From: Deltaproteobacteria bacterium | Lineage (GTDB): Bacteria > Desulfobacterota > Binatia > UTPRO1 | Direction: 5' to 3' | Assembly (NCBI GenBank): GCA_016200545.1 | Contig: JACQEO010000049.1 | Coordinates: forward strand, 1 to 64,000 | DNA length: 64,000 bases | Shown: positions 8,901-17,794 of the stretch, one piece after another | How positions within the stretch are numbered: the first letter of the stretch is position 1 | How the letters are laid out: each line of letters begins with the position of its first letter | Translations under genes and position numbers: made by a program | The notes under the pieces: model-generated | Databases searched by the model: none | What the model was told of the DNA's origin: nothing | What the model saw: the letters and a program-made list of their open reading frames with translations, nothing else

Positions 8901-11324
8901 CCAGATACCGTTTTGGCGGACCTGGACGGCGAGGGTATCGAACCAGCCGCCGTCGGCGAAGTTTTTGCCCTCCTGGAAGATGACGCGCTGGAACGTGCGC
9001 GGCGTCGCGAACGTGTAGCCGATCCAATCCTCCGCCACCGTCCCGTTGTGGTAGGTGTCGTACTGGCGGGAGGAGTCGGTGCTCCCGACGGGCGGGAAGT
9101 CGCCGTCGCGGATGACCTCAGGGTCTTTGTTACCGCCGCCCGTCGGTGCGGTGATCAGCGCGACGATCGTACCGAGGGCGGTCAGATCGGTGGCGACCGC
9201 CGTGGCCGTGGGCGTCGGCGTGGGTGGCGGTGTGAAAGACGGTAGTGGTGTGGGAGTAGGCATGGCCGTGGGCGTCGCCGTGGTCGTCGAGGTGACGGTC
9301 GGAGTGCTGTTGAGCGCGAAGGTCGCCGTGTATGTCCTCGGTGAGCTCTGCGTCGCGATCGTGTGGGTCTGCGCGCCACCGTCCGACCAGCCGACGAAAT
9401 GGTACGATGTCGTCCCAACTGTCTGCGGTGAGGGCGCGCCGAGCGTACGCTGAAAGCCGACCACGCCCGTGATGGTCGCGGAGGTTGTCTGGGTCTGCCC
9501 ATCGAGCGTGACCAGCATGCCCGGCGGCTGGGTCGCGAGCGTGAAGTCCGACGTCTGGGGCAGCACAACGACCGACTTCGTCGACGTGAGGCCTGTCGCG
9601 TCCGTCGCGCTCAGCGCGATCTCGTAGGCGATGTCCGGTGATGACTCGCCAATCGTCGTGGTGACGAAGCTCTGAGGCGATCCGACGATGTCGGCGATGT
9701 AGGGATGAATGTGGTCGGCGTGATGGAAGATGATTTGCCAGTGAAGCGCGGACGACGGCAACGCGCCTTGATCCGGGTCGGTCGCGCCGCCGACCAGGTT
9801 GATCGTGCTACCGGCGACGAACGTCGCTCCATCGATCGGCTGGCTGATCGTGAGCACCGGCGGATTGCCGACCGCGATTGCGACCGTGGCGATACCCGGC
9901 CCAGGCGTCGCCTTGCCGTCGCTCACCGTGAGCTGCGCCGTGTACGGGCCCGCGTTCTGGTAGACGTGGCTCGGGTTTGCCGCCGTCGTCGGTGCCGTGC
10001 CGTCACCAAAGTCCCAGCTGAACGTGATGGGGTCACCGTCGGGATCCGCCGAACCTGCGCTGGAGAATTGTACGGTGAGCGGCGGAATCCCTTGAGTCGG
10101 GCTGGCGCTCGCGTTGGCGACCGGCGATCTGTTGCCGGTCACGGCCGCGATCTTCCGCACCGTGTTGGTTGAGCAGCTCGTGTAGTAGAGCGCGCCGTCG
10201 GGTCCAGCGACGATGTCGGACACGTTGTTTGCAGCGAGGTTCGTCGCGAAGTCTTGGACGGACGTGACTTGCGTTCCCGACGTATCCAACACGGCGCGCT
10301 TGATGAGCCCGAGCGCGTAGTCGCCGAAGAAATAGCTCTGCTGGTAATCGCCGGGGAAGGTGGTGGCCGATCCGAAGTCTCCGCCGATGATGGCGGCGGA
10401 GGAGCTGTTGTGGTTGTACCAGGCGATCGGTGGGGTGAAGGTCGGATAGATCGCGAGGTCGAAGGGGCCCTCCGTCGTCGGCCAGCCGTAGTTGTTGGCC
10501 TTGAAGATGACGTTGAGCTCTTCCCACGTCGCGTTTCCCACGTCGGCGCACAACAGACGGGCGTCGGAGCGGAAGCGGCAGCGCCACGGGTTGCGCAACC
10601 CGTAAGCCCAGATCTCGCCGCGCTTGCCGGCTTGTCCCGCGAAAGGATTGTCAGCAGGGACGCTGCCGTCCGCGTTGATCCGCAGCACCTTGCCGCTCAG
10701 ATTCGACAGATCCTGCGCGTTCGTCGACGTCGCGCCGCCATCGCCCGCGGTCGCGTAGAGCTTGCCGTCCGTGGGGCCGAACGCAATCCACCCCGAGTTG
10801 TGGTTGCCGGCATCGGAGGCGATGTCGTCGAGGATGACCGTGTGGCTACTCGGGTCGACGACGTCGCCGTTGGCGTGGAAACGAGCGATGCGGTTCTTCG
10901 CCGAGACGCAGGTGCTCGTACCCGGCTGGGGCGGATTCCCCGGTTGCTTGCAGATCGTGTAGTAGACGTAGAGCAGTTCGTTGGTCGCGAAGGCTGGATC
11001 GAAGGCGATGCCGAGCAGCCCGCGCTCCGAGTAGTTGTCGAAATAGGTGCCCGCGGGCATGAACGTGTTGAGATCGAGGAACGACGTGGCGAGGAGCGCG
11101 CCGTTCTTCACCACACGGATCTTGCCGCTCGCGTGCTCGCCGATGAACAGGCGACCATCCGGTGCGAAGGCGAGCACGGCTGGGCCGTTGAGGCCGGTGG
11201 CGACTACGGTGTCTTGAAACCCGACCGGGACGGTTGCCCACGTCGCGTGAGGGCCCAGCAGGATCACGACGGCGACGACTAATGTGCGCCATGGATGGGC
11301 GCGGAGGCGGATGGGTTGCTGCAT
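5997..11324 (-). CDS. giant secreted multidomain protein (propeller, PKD, repeated modules, LamG)
   Basis: About 1775 aa. Residues 1-30 are a Sec signal peptide (LVVAVVILLGPHATWA). A glucose/sorbosone-dehydrogenase-like beta-propeller follows (about 31-400: FAPDGRLFIGE, GNHNSGWIAFGP, GLRNPWR), then a PKD domain (PDGDPITFSWDFGDG) and an Ig-like region. Next come Thr/Pro-rich linkers separating three highly similar about 155-aa modules (ending ISVGELRVFG; possibly galactose-binding/F5-8C-like), then a Cys-containing LamG-like domain. This looks like an extracellular carbohydrate-active or adhesive protein. A TTG at 11357 is an alternative start; ATG 11324 begins the signal peptide directly. It is paralogous to the divergent gene at 11995. 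Enzyme activity is unproven. Confidence 0.82.
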   Translation of the reverse strand: MQQPIRLRAHPWRTLVVAVVILLGPHATWATVPVGFQDTVVATGLNGPAVLAFAPDGRLFIGEHASGKIRVVKNGALLATSFLDLNTFMPAGTYFDNYSERGLLGIAFDPAFATNELLYVYYTICKQPGNPPQPGTSTCVSAKNRIARFHANGDVVDPSSHTVILDDIASDAGNHNSGWIAFGPTDGKLYATAGDGGATSTNAQDLSNLSGKVLRINADGSVPADNPFAGQAGKRGEIWAYGLRNPWRCRFRSDARLLCADVGNATWEELNVIFKANNYGWPTTEGPFDLAIYPTFTPPIAWYNHNSSSAAIIGGDFGSATTFPGDYQQSYFFGDYALGLIKRAVLDTSGTQVTSVQDFATNLAANNVSDIVAGPDGALYYTSCSTNTVRKIAAVTGNRSPVANASASPTQGIPPLTVQFSSAGSADPDGDPITFSWDFGDGTAPTTAANPSHVYQNAGPYTAQLTVSDGKATPGPGIATVAIAVGNPPVLTISQPIDGATFVAGSTINLVGGATDPDQGALPSSALHWQIIFHHADHIHPYIADIVGSPQSFVTTTIGESSPDIAYEIALSATDATGLTSTKSVVVLPQTSDFTLATQPPGMLVTLDGQTQTTSATITGVVGFQRTLGAPSPQTVGTTSYHFVGWSDGGAQTHTIATQSSPRTYTATFALNSTPTVTSTTTATPTAMPTPTPLPSFTPPPTPTPTATAVATDLTALGTIVALITAPTGGGNKDPEVIRDGDFPPVGSTDSSRQYDTYHNGTVAEDWIGYTFATPRTFQRVIFQEGKNFADGGWFDTLAVQVRQNGIWTTVAGLTSTPAYPPNDGTSFETYTLDFTPTTGDGIRVDGAPGGSAHFISVGELRVFGTVPTPTPSPTPTVIATPTASPTATLTTTLTTTPTSTATTTPTVSLTATPSPLPTLTLTATPVALPTATVSPTPTGTATGTASPVVTPTASPTPSLTATTTATPTAAVTTTGTATPTSTSTSMPLSVTPLPTSTAAATPVGSDLTALGTIVALITAPTGGGNKDPEVIRDGDFPPVGSTDSSRQYDTYHNGTVAEDWIGYTFATPRTFQRVVFQEGKNFADGGWFDTLAVQVRQNGTWTTVAGLTSTPAYPPNDGTSFETYTLDFTPTTGDGIRIDGAPGGSAHFISVGELRVFGTVPTPTPSPTPTVIATPTASPTTTLTTTPPSTATTTPTVSLTATPVASPTATVSPTPTRTATPTALPTPTMTVSPTVSPTATATTTPTLSPTATPTVTPSPSATLTLTATPVAAVTTTGTATPTSTSTPTPLPTVTVLPSPAPTATSVGSDLTDLGTIIALVTTPTGGGNKDPEVIRNGDFPPVGSTDSSRQYDTYTGGSAPEDWIGYTFAAPPTFQRVVFQEGKNFADGGWFDTFAVQVRQNGIWTTVAGLTSTPAYPPNDGTSFETYTLDFTPTTGDGIRIDGAPGGSAHFISVGELRVFGTTPMPTVTAAPTVTATPTTTATPTVIATPMSTATPTLTTPTPTMTATPTITATQMPTPTGVGTDLHADALACYSFEAGLETADDCGASNTLTDNNTVGSATAPVPVPRGSRWADFTPGDAYTCSDANCPALDLHGPMQGVTIACWVQPRTVGGNVWKTILAKGDQSGANCAYRIRIAGDTSKFQFSTINAARLGSLQTVSSTATAVAGTRYFVLGSSAGTTAANSLRLRVFGAGLDEVSVLTPTAGGMTDSTGRFKIGAMGDSTDTLKDFFDGPIDSCVVLRRQLTPEEECSLCRFDYTGTQSDRGPLCNSCT
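6935..9191 (-). repeat. three direct repeats of a ~465-bp module with TP-rich spacers
   Basis: The coding sequence holds three copies of a roughly 465-bp module at about 8735-9191, 7845-8310 and 6935-7401 (gene order), spaced about 0.9 kb apart. Long stretches match base for base, including synonymous positions, between the first two copies. That suggests recent duplication or gene conversion. Spacers are low-complexity and encode Thr/Pro/Ala/Val. The region will be prone to assembly collapse and to recombination. Confidence 0.85.
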
Positions 11325-11994
11325 GAGTGAGGAGAAGCGGAATAGTGGCGGTATCAAGATGTTCGGTGGTGTCTTCTAGTCGCTACCCATCTCCTCCTCG
11401 TACGCGCATGTGGGCGCGGTTGCGGACCGCCCCTGGCCCGCCCATTCCTACATGCCCATTCCATACATGGGGACGGAGAATTGCAAGTCCCGCCCGTCTC
11501 AACGCGTGTTTCCTTGCACCGCGCCGCGACCGTCGGTAGCGCACAGTCGACAGTATCGTTGCAAACACGCAATGCTATCGTCGCAAGAATGCAATGCGAT
11601 TATCATGAGCCGCGAGGGCGACAATATCGTCGGTGAGCCGGGTCGGTATTTGCGAGGCGTTGCAGAGCAAGTCTTCGAGCACGACGAGCTTGACGTCCGG
11701 CCACGTTTCGCCCGATGCGCGGACGAGAGTGTCGAGACGCGTCGCCAGGTAGAAGCGATCGGTGGCGTCGCCGTGCGCACGACCAGCAGGCCGGAGAGTT
11801 CTTCCACTCGGACATGCAGTGGAACGCCGCCGGCTATCGCGCGGTCGCGACCGCGCTCGACGCCGCCGTTCGTCCCTGAGATCGTGCCGCCGCTCCGCGG
11901 TGCCTCGACGAGCGTGGCCTCCGCGACGATTGTGATTGCCTTCCGATCGAACCGATACTAGGTTCGCCGCCGGTCGACGCGCGGAGGACAACTC
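11325..11994. other. divergent intergenic region between the two secreted paralogues
   Basis: This 670-bp stretch carries no convincing intact gene. It should hold promoters for both divergent secreted-protein genes. The segment around 11540-11615 is locally AT-richer, but no good -35/-10 pair could be fixed by eye. The part at 11781-11879 looks like a gene remnant and is listed separately. Open frames on the minus strand here are shadows. Confidence 0.5.
11781..11879 (+). pseudogene. possible 3' remnant of an SGNH-hydrolase-like gene
   Basis: In this frame the DNA reads GEFFHSDMQWNAAGYRAV and continues to a TGA at 11877. This resembles the last block of SGNH/AlgX-like hydrolases, where a D-x-x-W-N motif is followed by an amphipathic helix. 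Upstream, the frame is interrupted by stops and no single frame keeps homology, so only a fragment remains. The match is short and the call is tentative. Confidence 0.35.
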
Positions 11995-14900
11995 GTGACT
12001 GAAGGCACGGTTTCGATGCTCGCCGCCGGACGCGCACGTCCGTGCACGCGACGGCGGCTGGTCGCGACGTTGAGCGCCGCCCTGACCGCGCTCGCTCTTC
12101 CCGGCGCGACGTTCGCCGTCACGCTTCCGAGCGGCTTCCAAGAGTCGGTCGTCTTCAGCGGCCTCGTTCAACCCACCGCGCTCAGATTCGCCGCCGACGG
12201 GCGCGTGTTCGTCGCCGAGAAGAGCGGCCTCATCAAGGTCTTCGACAGCCTGACCGACCCGACGCCGACGATCTTCGCCGATCTGCGGACAAACGTGCAC
12301 AACTACTGGGATCGCGGGCTCCTCGGGCTCGCGCTCGATCCGAGCTTCCCGACCAAGCCGTATGTGTACGTGCTCTACACGCTCGACGCGGCGCCGGGGG
12401 GCACACCGCCGCGCTGGGGAACCTTCGGTGGCACGTCCGATAACTGTCCCGATCCGCCGGGCTCGAATACGAACGGCTGCGTCGTTGCCGGGCGCGTCTC
12501 GCGCCTGCAGGCATCGGGCGACGTCATGGTCGGTACCGAGCAGGTGCTGCTCGAAAACTGGTGCCAGCAATTCCCGAGTCATTCGATCGGGAGCCTCACC
12601 TTTGCGTCGGACGGTGCGCTCTACGTGAGCGGCGGAGAAGGGGCGAGCTTCGATTTCGCCGACTGGGGCCAGACCGGCTACCCGCAGGTCAATCCCTGCG
12701 GCGATCCGCCGGGTGGTGTCGGCGGTACGCAGGCACCTCCGACCGCGGAGGGCGGCGCGCTCCGCGCCCAGGACATCCGCACCACGAGCGACCCCGTCGC
12801 TTTCAGCGGCGCGATCCTGCGCGTCGACCCGGCGACCGGTGCCGCGCTCCCGGACAACCCCCTCGTCGCGACGTATCCGAACGCCGGTCGGATCATCGCC
12901 TACGGCTTGCGGAATCCGTTTCGCATCACGACGCGTCCGGGCACGAACGAGATCTGGATCGGCGACGTCGGGTGGAGCGACTGGGAAGAGATCGACCGCA
13001 TCGGCGACGCGACAGACTCGATCGTCGAGAATTTCGGCTGGCCCTGTTACGAAGGCATCGGCCGGCAGCCCGCCTACGAAGCCGCCGGCCTGAACCTCTG
13101 CCAGAGTCTCTACAACGCGCCCGGCTCGGCGACTGATCCCGTCCTCACGTACAAGCACGACCAACAAGTGATCCCGGGAGAGAGCTGCGGCTCGGGGAGT
13201 TCGTCGATCTCGGGTCTCGCGTTTTATGGGACCGGTGCATACCCCGACATCTACGACGGCGCGCTCTTCTTTGCGGACTACAGCCGAAGCTGCATCTGGG
13301 CGCTTCTAGCCGACGCCAATGGGGATCCCGACCCGAACGTGCGCGTCACCTTCGCCGCCGGCGCGTCGGGTCCCGTCGATCTCGAGATCGGTCCCGGAGG
13401 AGACCTATTCTATGCCGACCTGAACGGCGCCATTCATCGTATCAGCTACACGAGTAGCAACCAGCCGCCGATCGCGCTCATCCAGGCCGACAAGACGAAC
13501 GGGGTGACACCACTCAGTGTGCACTTCGACGGCTCGGGTTCCTTCGACCTCGATCCGGGCGACACGCTCCAGTACTCCTGGGATCTGAACGGTGACGGCG
13601 TCTTCGGCGACGCGACCGCAGTTGCCCCGTCGCGTACCTACAAGAAGGCCGGGACGTACAGGGTGCGCCTGCGTGTGACGGACTCGCATGGCGCGCAGGA
13701 CACCGATTCGATTCTGATCACGGTCGGCAACACGGCGCCGACGGCGACCATCACGACGCCGCTCGCGTCGACGAAATGGAACGTTGGCACGACGGTGTCC
13801 TTTTCCGGCTCGGCGACGGACCCGCAACAGGGCACGCTGCCGAACTCGGCGCTGACGTGGACGCTCATCGTCCATCACTGTCCGTCCAACTGCCACACGC
13901 ACACGATTCAGACGTTCGCGGGTGTCGCGAGCGGATCGTTTGCGGCACCCGATCACTCGTATCCGAGCTTTCTCGAGTTGCAGCTCACGGCGACCGACGC
14001 CGGCGGGCTCCAGGATACGAAGAGCGTACTGCTGTACCCGAACACGGTGACGCTCTCGTTCAACTCGGTGCCGACGGCACTGACGCTCGCAGTCGGCTCG
14101 GGCAACGGCACGACGCCGTTCGCGCGAACGGCGATCGTCGGCTCGGCGAATTCGTTGAGCGCGCCATCGCCGCAGTCGCTCGGCGGCGTCACCTATACGT
14201 GGAGCTCGTGGTCGGATGGGGGCGCGCGCAGCCACCTCGTGACTGCTCCCGCGGTGCCGATCACCTATGTCGCGAGCTTCACCGGGGGCGCGACGTCGAC
14301 CACGACACCGGGCGCCGCGCCCACGGCGACCCCGACCCGTTCGAAGACCCCGACACCGACGGGCATCTCCACCCCGACGCGCACGCCGACGCCGGGCGTG
14401 GGTACGTGCGGCAACGGCGTGCGCGACACCGGCGAGCAGTGCGACGACGGCAACTCGATCGGCGGCGACTGCTGTTCGGCCACCTGCCAGGTCGAGGTGA
14501 CGCCATGTAACCTCACGCATCTCGGTACGATCGTCGCCCGCATCACCGCGCCCCTCGGCGGCGGGAACAAGAACCTCGAAGTGATCCGCGATGGCGACAA
14601 GCCGCCCGTCGGCAATACCGACTCCGCGCGCCAGTACGACACCTACACCGGCGCGGTCGCTGCCGACGACTGGATCGGGTACACCTATCCGATCGCGCAG
14701 ACGTTCACGCGTGTCGTCTTCCAAGAAGGCAAGAACTTCGCCGACGGCGGCTGGTTCACCACCCTCGCGGTACAGGTCCGACGAAACGGCGTCTGGACTG
14801 CGGTCGCGGGCCTCACGAGCACGCCCGCGTATCCCGCCAACGACGGCGTGAGCTACGAGACGTACACATTCGACTTCTCGGCGGTTACCGGCGACGGCAT

Positions 14901-15528
14901 CCGTCTCGACGGCGCGCCGGGCGGGAGCGCCGACTTCATCTCGGTGGGCGAGCTCGAGGTCTACGGTGGCCTTGTCGTCGGCGCCAGCGCGCCGACGCCC
15001 GTCGTGACCCCGACCGGAGTACCGACCGTGGGACCGACCGCGACGCCGAGCACAGCGAACCTGGCGCCGTTCGGGACGATCATCGCGCGCGTCACGGTCC
15101 CGACAGGCGGCGGCAGCACGAACCTCGGTGTGATCCGCGACGGTGACAAGCCGCCCGTGGGCAATACCGACTCCGCGCGCCAGTACGATACCTACACCGG
15201 CGCCGCCGCCGCCGAGGACTGGATCGGCTACACCTTCGCGAGCCCGCAAAGCTTCACGCGTGTCGTCTTCCAGGAAGGCAAGAATTTCGCCGACGGCGGC
15301 TGGTTCGATACCCTGAGCGTCCAGGTTCGCCAGAGTGGCGTTTGGATAACCGTCGCAGGTCTCACGATCACGCCCGCGTACCCCGCCAACGACGGTGTGA
15401 GCTACGAGACCTACGTACTCACCTTCCCGCCGGTTACCGGCGACGGTATCCGTCTCGACGGCGCGCCGGGCGGCAACGCCGACTTCATCTCGGTCGGTGA
15501 GCTCGAGGTCTACGGCACGGGCGGTTGA
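11995..15528 (+). CDS. secreted multidomain protein (propeller, PKD, Cys-rich repeat, two modules)
   Basis: 1177 aa, beginning with an approximately 41-residue signal peptide ending TFA. The glucose/sorbosone-dehydrogenase-like propeller (about 42-490) shows FAADGRVFVAE, RGLLGLALDPSF, FPSHSIGSLTF and AYGLRNPFR. A PKD domain (SGSFDLDPGD, YSWDLNGDG), an Ig-like region, a short TP linker, and a CGNGVRDTGEQCDDGN Cys-rich repeat follow. The C-terminus is two copies of the module found three times in the divergent paralogue. The GTG start is fixed by GGAGG seven bases upstream. Probably extracellular; a PQQ-type sugar oxidase activity is possible but unproven. Confidence 0.83.
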   Translation: MTEGTVSMLAAGRARPCTRRRLVATLSAALTALALPGATFAVTLPSGFQESVVFSGLVQPTALRFAADGRVFVAEKSGLIKVFDSLTDPTPTIFADLRTNVHNYWDRGLLGLALDPSFPTKPYVYVLYTLDAAPGGTPPRWGTFGGTSDNCPDPPGSNTNGCVVAGRVSRLQASGDVMVGTEQVLLENWCQQFPSHSIGSLTFASDGALYVSGGEGASFDFADWGQTGYPQVNPCGDPPGGVGGTQAPPTAEGGALRAQDIRTTSDPVAFSGAILRVDPATGAALPDNPLVATYPNAGRIIAYGLRNPFRITTRPGTNEIWIGDVGWSDWEEIDRIGDATDSIVENFGWPCYEGIGRQPAYEAAGLNLCQSLYNAPGSATDPVLTYKHDQQVIPGESCGSGSSSISGLAFYGTGAYPDIYDGALFFADYSRSCIWALLADANGDPDPNVRVTFAAGASGPVDLEIGPGGDLFYADLNGAIHRISYTSSNQPPIALIQADKTNGVTPLSVHFDGSGSFDLDPGDTLQYSWDLNGDGVFGDATAVAPSRTYKKAGTYRVRLRVTDSHGAQDTDSILITVGNTAPTATITTPLASTKWNVGTTVSFSGSATDPQQGTLPNSALTWTLIVHHCPSNCHTHTIQTFAGVASGSFAAPDHSYPSFLELQLTATDAGGLQDTKSVLLYPNTVTLSFNSVPTALTLAVGSGNGTTPFARTAIVGSANSLSAPSPQSLGGVTYTWSSWSDGGARSHLVTAPAVPITYVASFTGGATSTTTPGAAPTATPTRSKTPTPTGISTPTRTPTPGVGTCGNGVRDTGEQCDDGNSIGGDCCSATCQVEVTPCNLTHLGTIVARITAPLGGGNKNLEVIRDGDKPPVGNTDSARQYDTYTGAVAADDWIGYTYPIAQTFTRVVFQEGKNFADGGWFTTLAVQVRRNGVWTAVAGLTSTPAYPANDGVSYETYTFDFSAVTGDGIRLDGAPGGSADFISVGELEVYGGLVVGASAPTPVVTPTGVPTVGPTATPSTANLAPFGTIIARVTVPTGGGSTNLGVIRDGDKPPVGNTDSARQYDTYTGAAAAEDWIGYTFASPQSFTRVVFQEGKNFADGGWFDTLSVQVRQSGVWITVAGLTITPAYPANDGVSYETYVLTFPPVTGDGIRLDGAPGGNADFISVGELEVYGTGG
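14511..15522 (+). repeat. two tandem copies of the shared ~465-bp module
   Basis: Units at about 14511-14972 and 15058-15522 encode the same module seen in the divergent gene: RVVFQEGKNFADGGWF, VAGLT, TGDGIRLDGAPGG, ISVGELEVYG. A short TP-rich linker separates them. They are closer to each other than to the copies in the minus-strand paralogue (for example ELEVYG against ELRVFG), which indicates within-gene homogenisation. Confidence 0.8.
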
Positions 15529-15569
15529 GCGAGGAGCTCGACGACGTGGGCTACGAGCCGCTCGCGGCT

Positions 15570-17675
15570 TTACGCATCCAAATCGGGGATCTCATACACG
15601 CGCACATCCTCGCCGCGGTAGATTTCGGTCAATCCCAGCTCGCGTTCTACGCAAGAGTTGTCGGCATCGGAAGTGATCACGTAGCGGATCGCCAGCTGAC
15701 GCAGGGCCGCGCGTCCTTGCGTGCGACCAAGTCCGGAAAGCGGCGGAATGTGCTGCAGGTACTCTCCATCGAGACCCGGACGCCCGTCTGACGCGCGCAG
15801 CGCTTGTGCGGGCACGATCTGCCGCTCTCCACCCGGCGGCGCCCAGCTGAGATGTATCTCCGCGTCTCCATCAACCTCCATCGCCGTCAAGAACAACGGG
15901 TATGCGCCCGCGTGGAGGTAGAGCGCCCCGGCCTCATCGTGGAGCCGTCCTCCGTAGGAATACACCCCCATGCTTCCCGCGGCTCTACGCGTGCCGACTT
16001 GCAAGCGGGTACCGACGGTCGTCGACAACCAGAAATTGTAGACGCCATCAGTCGGAGCGAGAAGTGTCCCGCTCCATTTCGCAGTGAACCGATCGCCGAC
16101 CAGCGTGCCGTCGTCGCGCGGGAAGGTCCAGGTGAAATGTATCTGTGGATCGACGCGTGACAGCCGCAATTGCGCATCAGGCAACTTGATGGCGCGAATC
16201 ACCGGTTGTGTGAGCATCCAGTCTTCCAGGCGTTTCGGTACGCGTCCGAGATATCCCCCCAGGATAGGCTTGCGATGGATCGTCGCGTGCCACATCTGGC
16301 GCCAGCCATCCGAGACATCCAAGACGGCCCAGTCACCGGGATCGTTCGCCCAGGCTCGCATTATCGACGGCGTGGGGCATTCGGATGTCGCCACGGGGCA
16401 CGGCCAGTACTCGTAGAGGGCCAGCGCCGAGATGACGACTACGAGACTCGCGGACAGGCGTGCCTCGGGAACGAGCTTCCGCAAACGCGCGAGACCCGTC
16501 GCTGCCGCAGCAATCAAGCCAAAATACAGCACGTAGCCCACACGCACCGGCACACCCGTGAACCGAAGAGCGGGGACGAAGTGCTCGAGGTACCAATAGG
16601 GCATCTTCCATCCGAGGACCTTGCCGTTCGACTGCAAATAAGGGCCGAGCGAGAGTGCGGCGCCGAGGAAAGCGATCAGCAAGAATACACGACCGAGGCG
16701 GTGTTTCGTAGCTCCGATCAGGGCCAACGAGAGGACCGTGAATCCCATGTAGGTGGCGTGTTCTCCGACCTTCTGTCCCCAAAGTCTGCTCGCCCGTGCG
16801 CCTGCGAGGCACCAGGTCTGGATCGCGCTTGGACTGAAGAACGAATACGCGTCGGCGGAGAAGACCAGCGCATCGTGGGCGCCGATGATTTCTTCCCGGT
16901 GTTTCGCGACGATCATCGCCACGAGTAGAGGCCCAGCGAGGATGAACCATGTCCCGGCGAGGACGAGCAGCTGCTGCAAAAACCTCGTCGAAAGACATGC
17001 TGTGCGCTGATGCGTGACCCTGTAGCCGAGGAGCGGAGCCGTGATCACTGCTGCGAAGAGCAAATGATACCACGACGCGAGCGACGCGAGCGCGAGAAAT
17101 ACGCCGGCGAGGACAGCATTACGACGGCGTGCCTGACCGGAAATAATTCGGAGGAGTTGAGCAGCATAGAGAGGAAGCCAGCCCATCGACATCAGATGGA
17201 GATGACCTTGGAGGTGAGCGAAGTGGTAGGGCACGGCAGCGAAGATAATTCCGGACAGCAGCGCGCACAGGACGTCGACAGTAAGCTCTCGAGCGAGCCG
17301 GAACATCCCGTACGCCGTGAGAGCGAACGCGACGAGCACGGCGGTATTGTAGATCGCGACCTCGGGTAGCAGGCCCCAGAGCGGGAGGACCAGAAGCGTG
17401 CTTGGCACGTCGAAGGTATGGAAGACGAGCGTAGTTCCCTGCGGATGATACAATCTTTTGGTAAAGAACGGGTTTTGCAATGAGATCAACGCGTCGTGCA
17501 TCCAACGCATCGACCAAAGAGTCAGGTGCGGGTCGCCTGCGCCGCCAGCGAGACGCGTGGTGAAGACCCGAGCCAACGGCCAGGTGAGCACGACCGCAGA
17601 AGCGAGGCAGACTGCGAAATAGAAGACCTCGGACGGCCAGCGAGTAGCGCTCGTAGTGATCTCGGAAGCCGCCAT
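15570..17675 (-). CDS. polytopic glycosyltransferase-like protein with C-terminal PA14 domain
   Basis: About 701 aa. Residues 1-440 carry many hydrophobic segments and a first-loop acidic motif (GGAGDPHLTLW, D48), typical of GT-C/family 39-like lipid-linked sugar transferases of the inner membrane. After about residue 500, a PA14 domain is clear: RFTAKWSGTLLAPTDGVY, ALYLHAGAYPLFL, IHLSWAPPGG. PA14 usually binds glycans, so this may recognise the acceptor on the periplasmic side. The ATG at 17675 is chosen because the longer upstream frame reads through the neighbouring gene as a shadow. It follows another GT39-like gene on the same strand. Confidence 0.75.
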   Translation of the reverse strand: MAASEITTSATRWPSEVFYFAVCLASAVVLTWPLARVFTTRLAGGAGDPHLTLWSMRWMHDALISLQNPFFTKRLYHPQGTTLVFHTFDVPSTLLVLPLWGLLPEVAIYNTAVLVAFALTAYGMFRLARELTVDVLCALLSGIIFAAVPYHFAHLQGHLHLMSMGWLPLYAAQLLRIISGQARRRNAVLAGVFLALASLASWYHLLFAAVITAPLLGYRVTHQRTACLSTRFLQQLLVLAGTWFILAGPLLVAMIVAKHREEIIGAHDALVFSADAYSFFSPSAIQTWCLAGARASRLWGQKVGEHATYMGFTVLSLALIGATKHRLGRVFLLIAFLGAALSLGPYLQSNGKVLGWKMPYWYLEHFVPALRFTGVPVRVGYVLYFGLIAAAATGLARLRKLVPEARLSASLVVVISALALYEYWPCPVATSECPTPSIMRAWANDPGDWAVLDVSDGWRQMWHATIHRKPILGGYLGRVPKRLEDWMLTQPVIRAIKLPDAQLRLSRVDPQIHFTWTFPRDDGTLVGDRFTAKWSGTLLAPTDGVYNFWLSTTVGTRLQVGTRRAAGSMGVYSYGGRLHDEAGALYLHAGAYPLFLTAMEVDGDAEIHLSWAPPGGERQIVPAQALRASDGRPGLDGEYLQHIPPLSGLGRTQGRAALRQLAIRYVITSDADNSCVERELGLTEIYRGEDVRVYEIPDLDA

Positions 17676-17794
17676 CCATCGGTCACAGTCGCGCGCGAGA
17701 GTTGCACAGTTGACGATAGTCGTCCACGGAGAAATCGCGAGACGGCACCGTCGAGCGACCGCGGACTCCCTCGCCGCGTGCATGACGCGGCGGC

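Noticed and set aside
6787-9453. Periodic GV-rich plus-strand frames, CRISPR-like at first sight
   Set aside because: The period comes from Thr/Pro linkers of the minus-strand gene; there are no equal-length spacers or fixed short repeats.
13405-15249. Minus-strand open frame of 614 codons
   Set aside because: Shadow of the 1177-aa secreted protein; Arg/Ala/Gly-rich with no motif.
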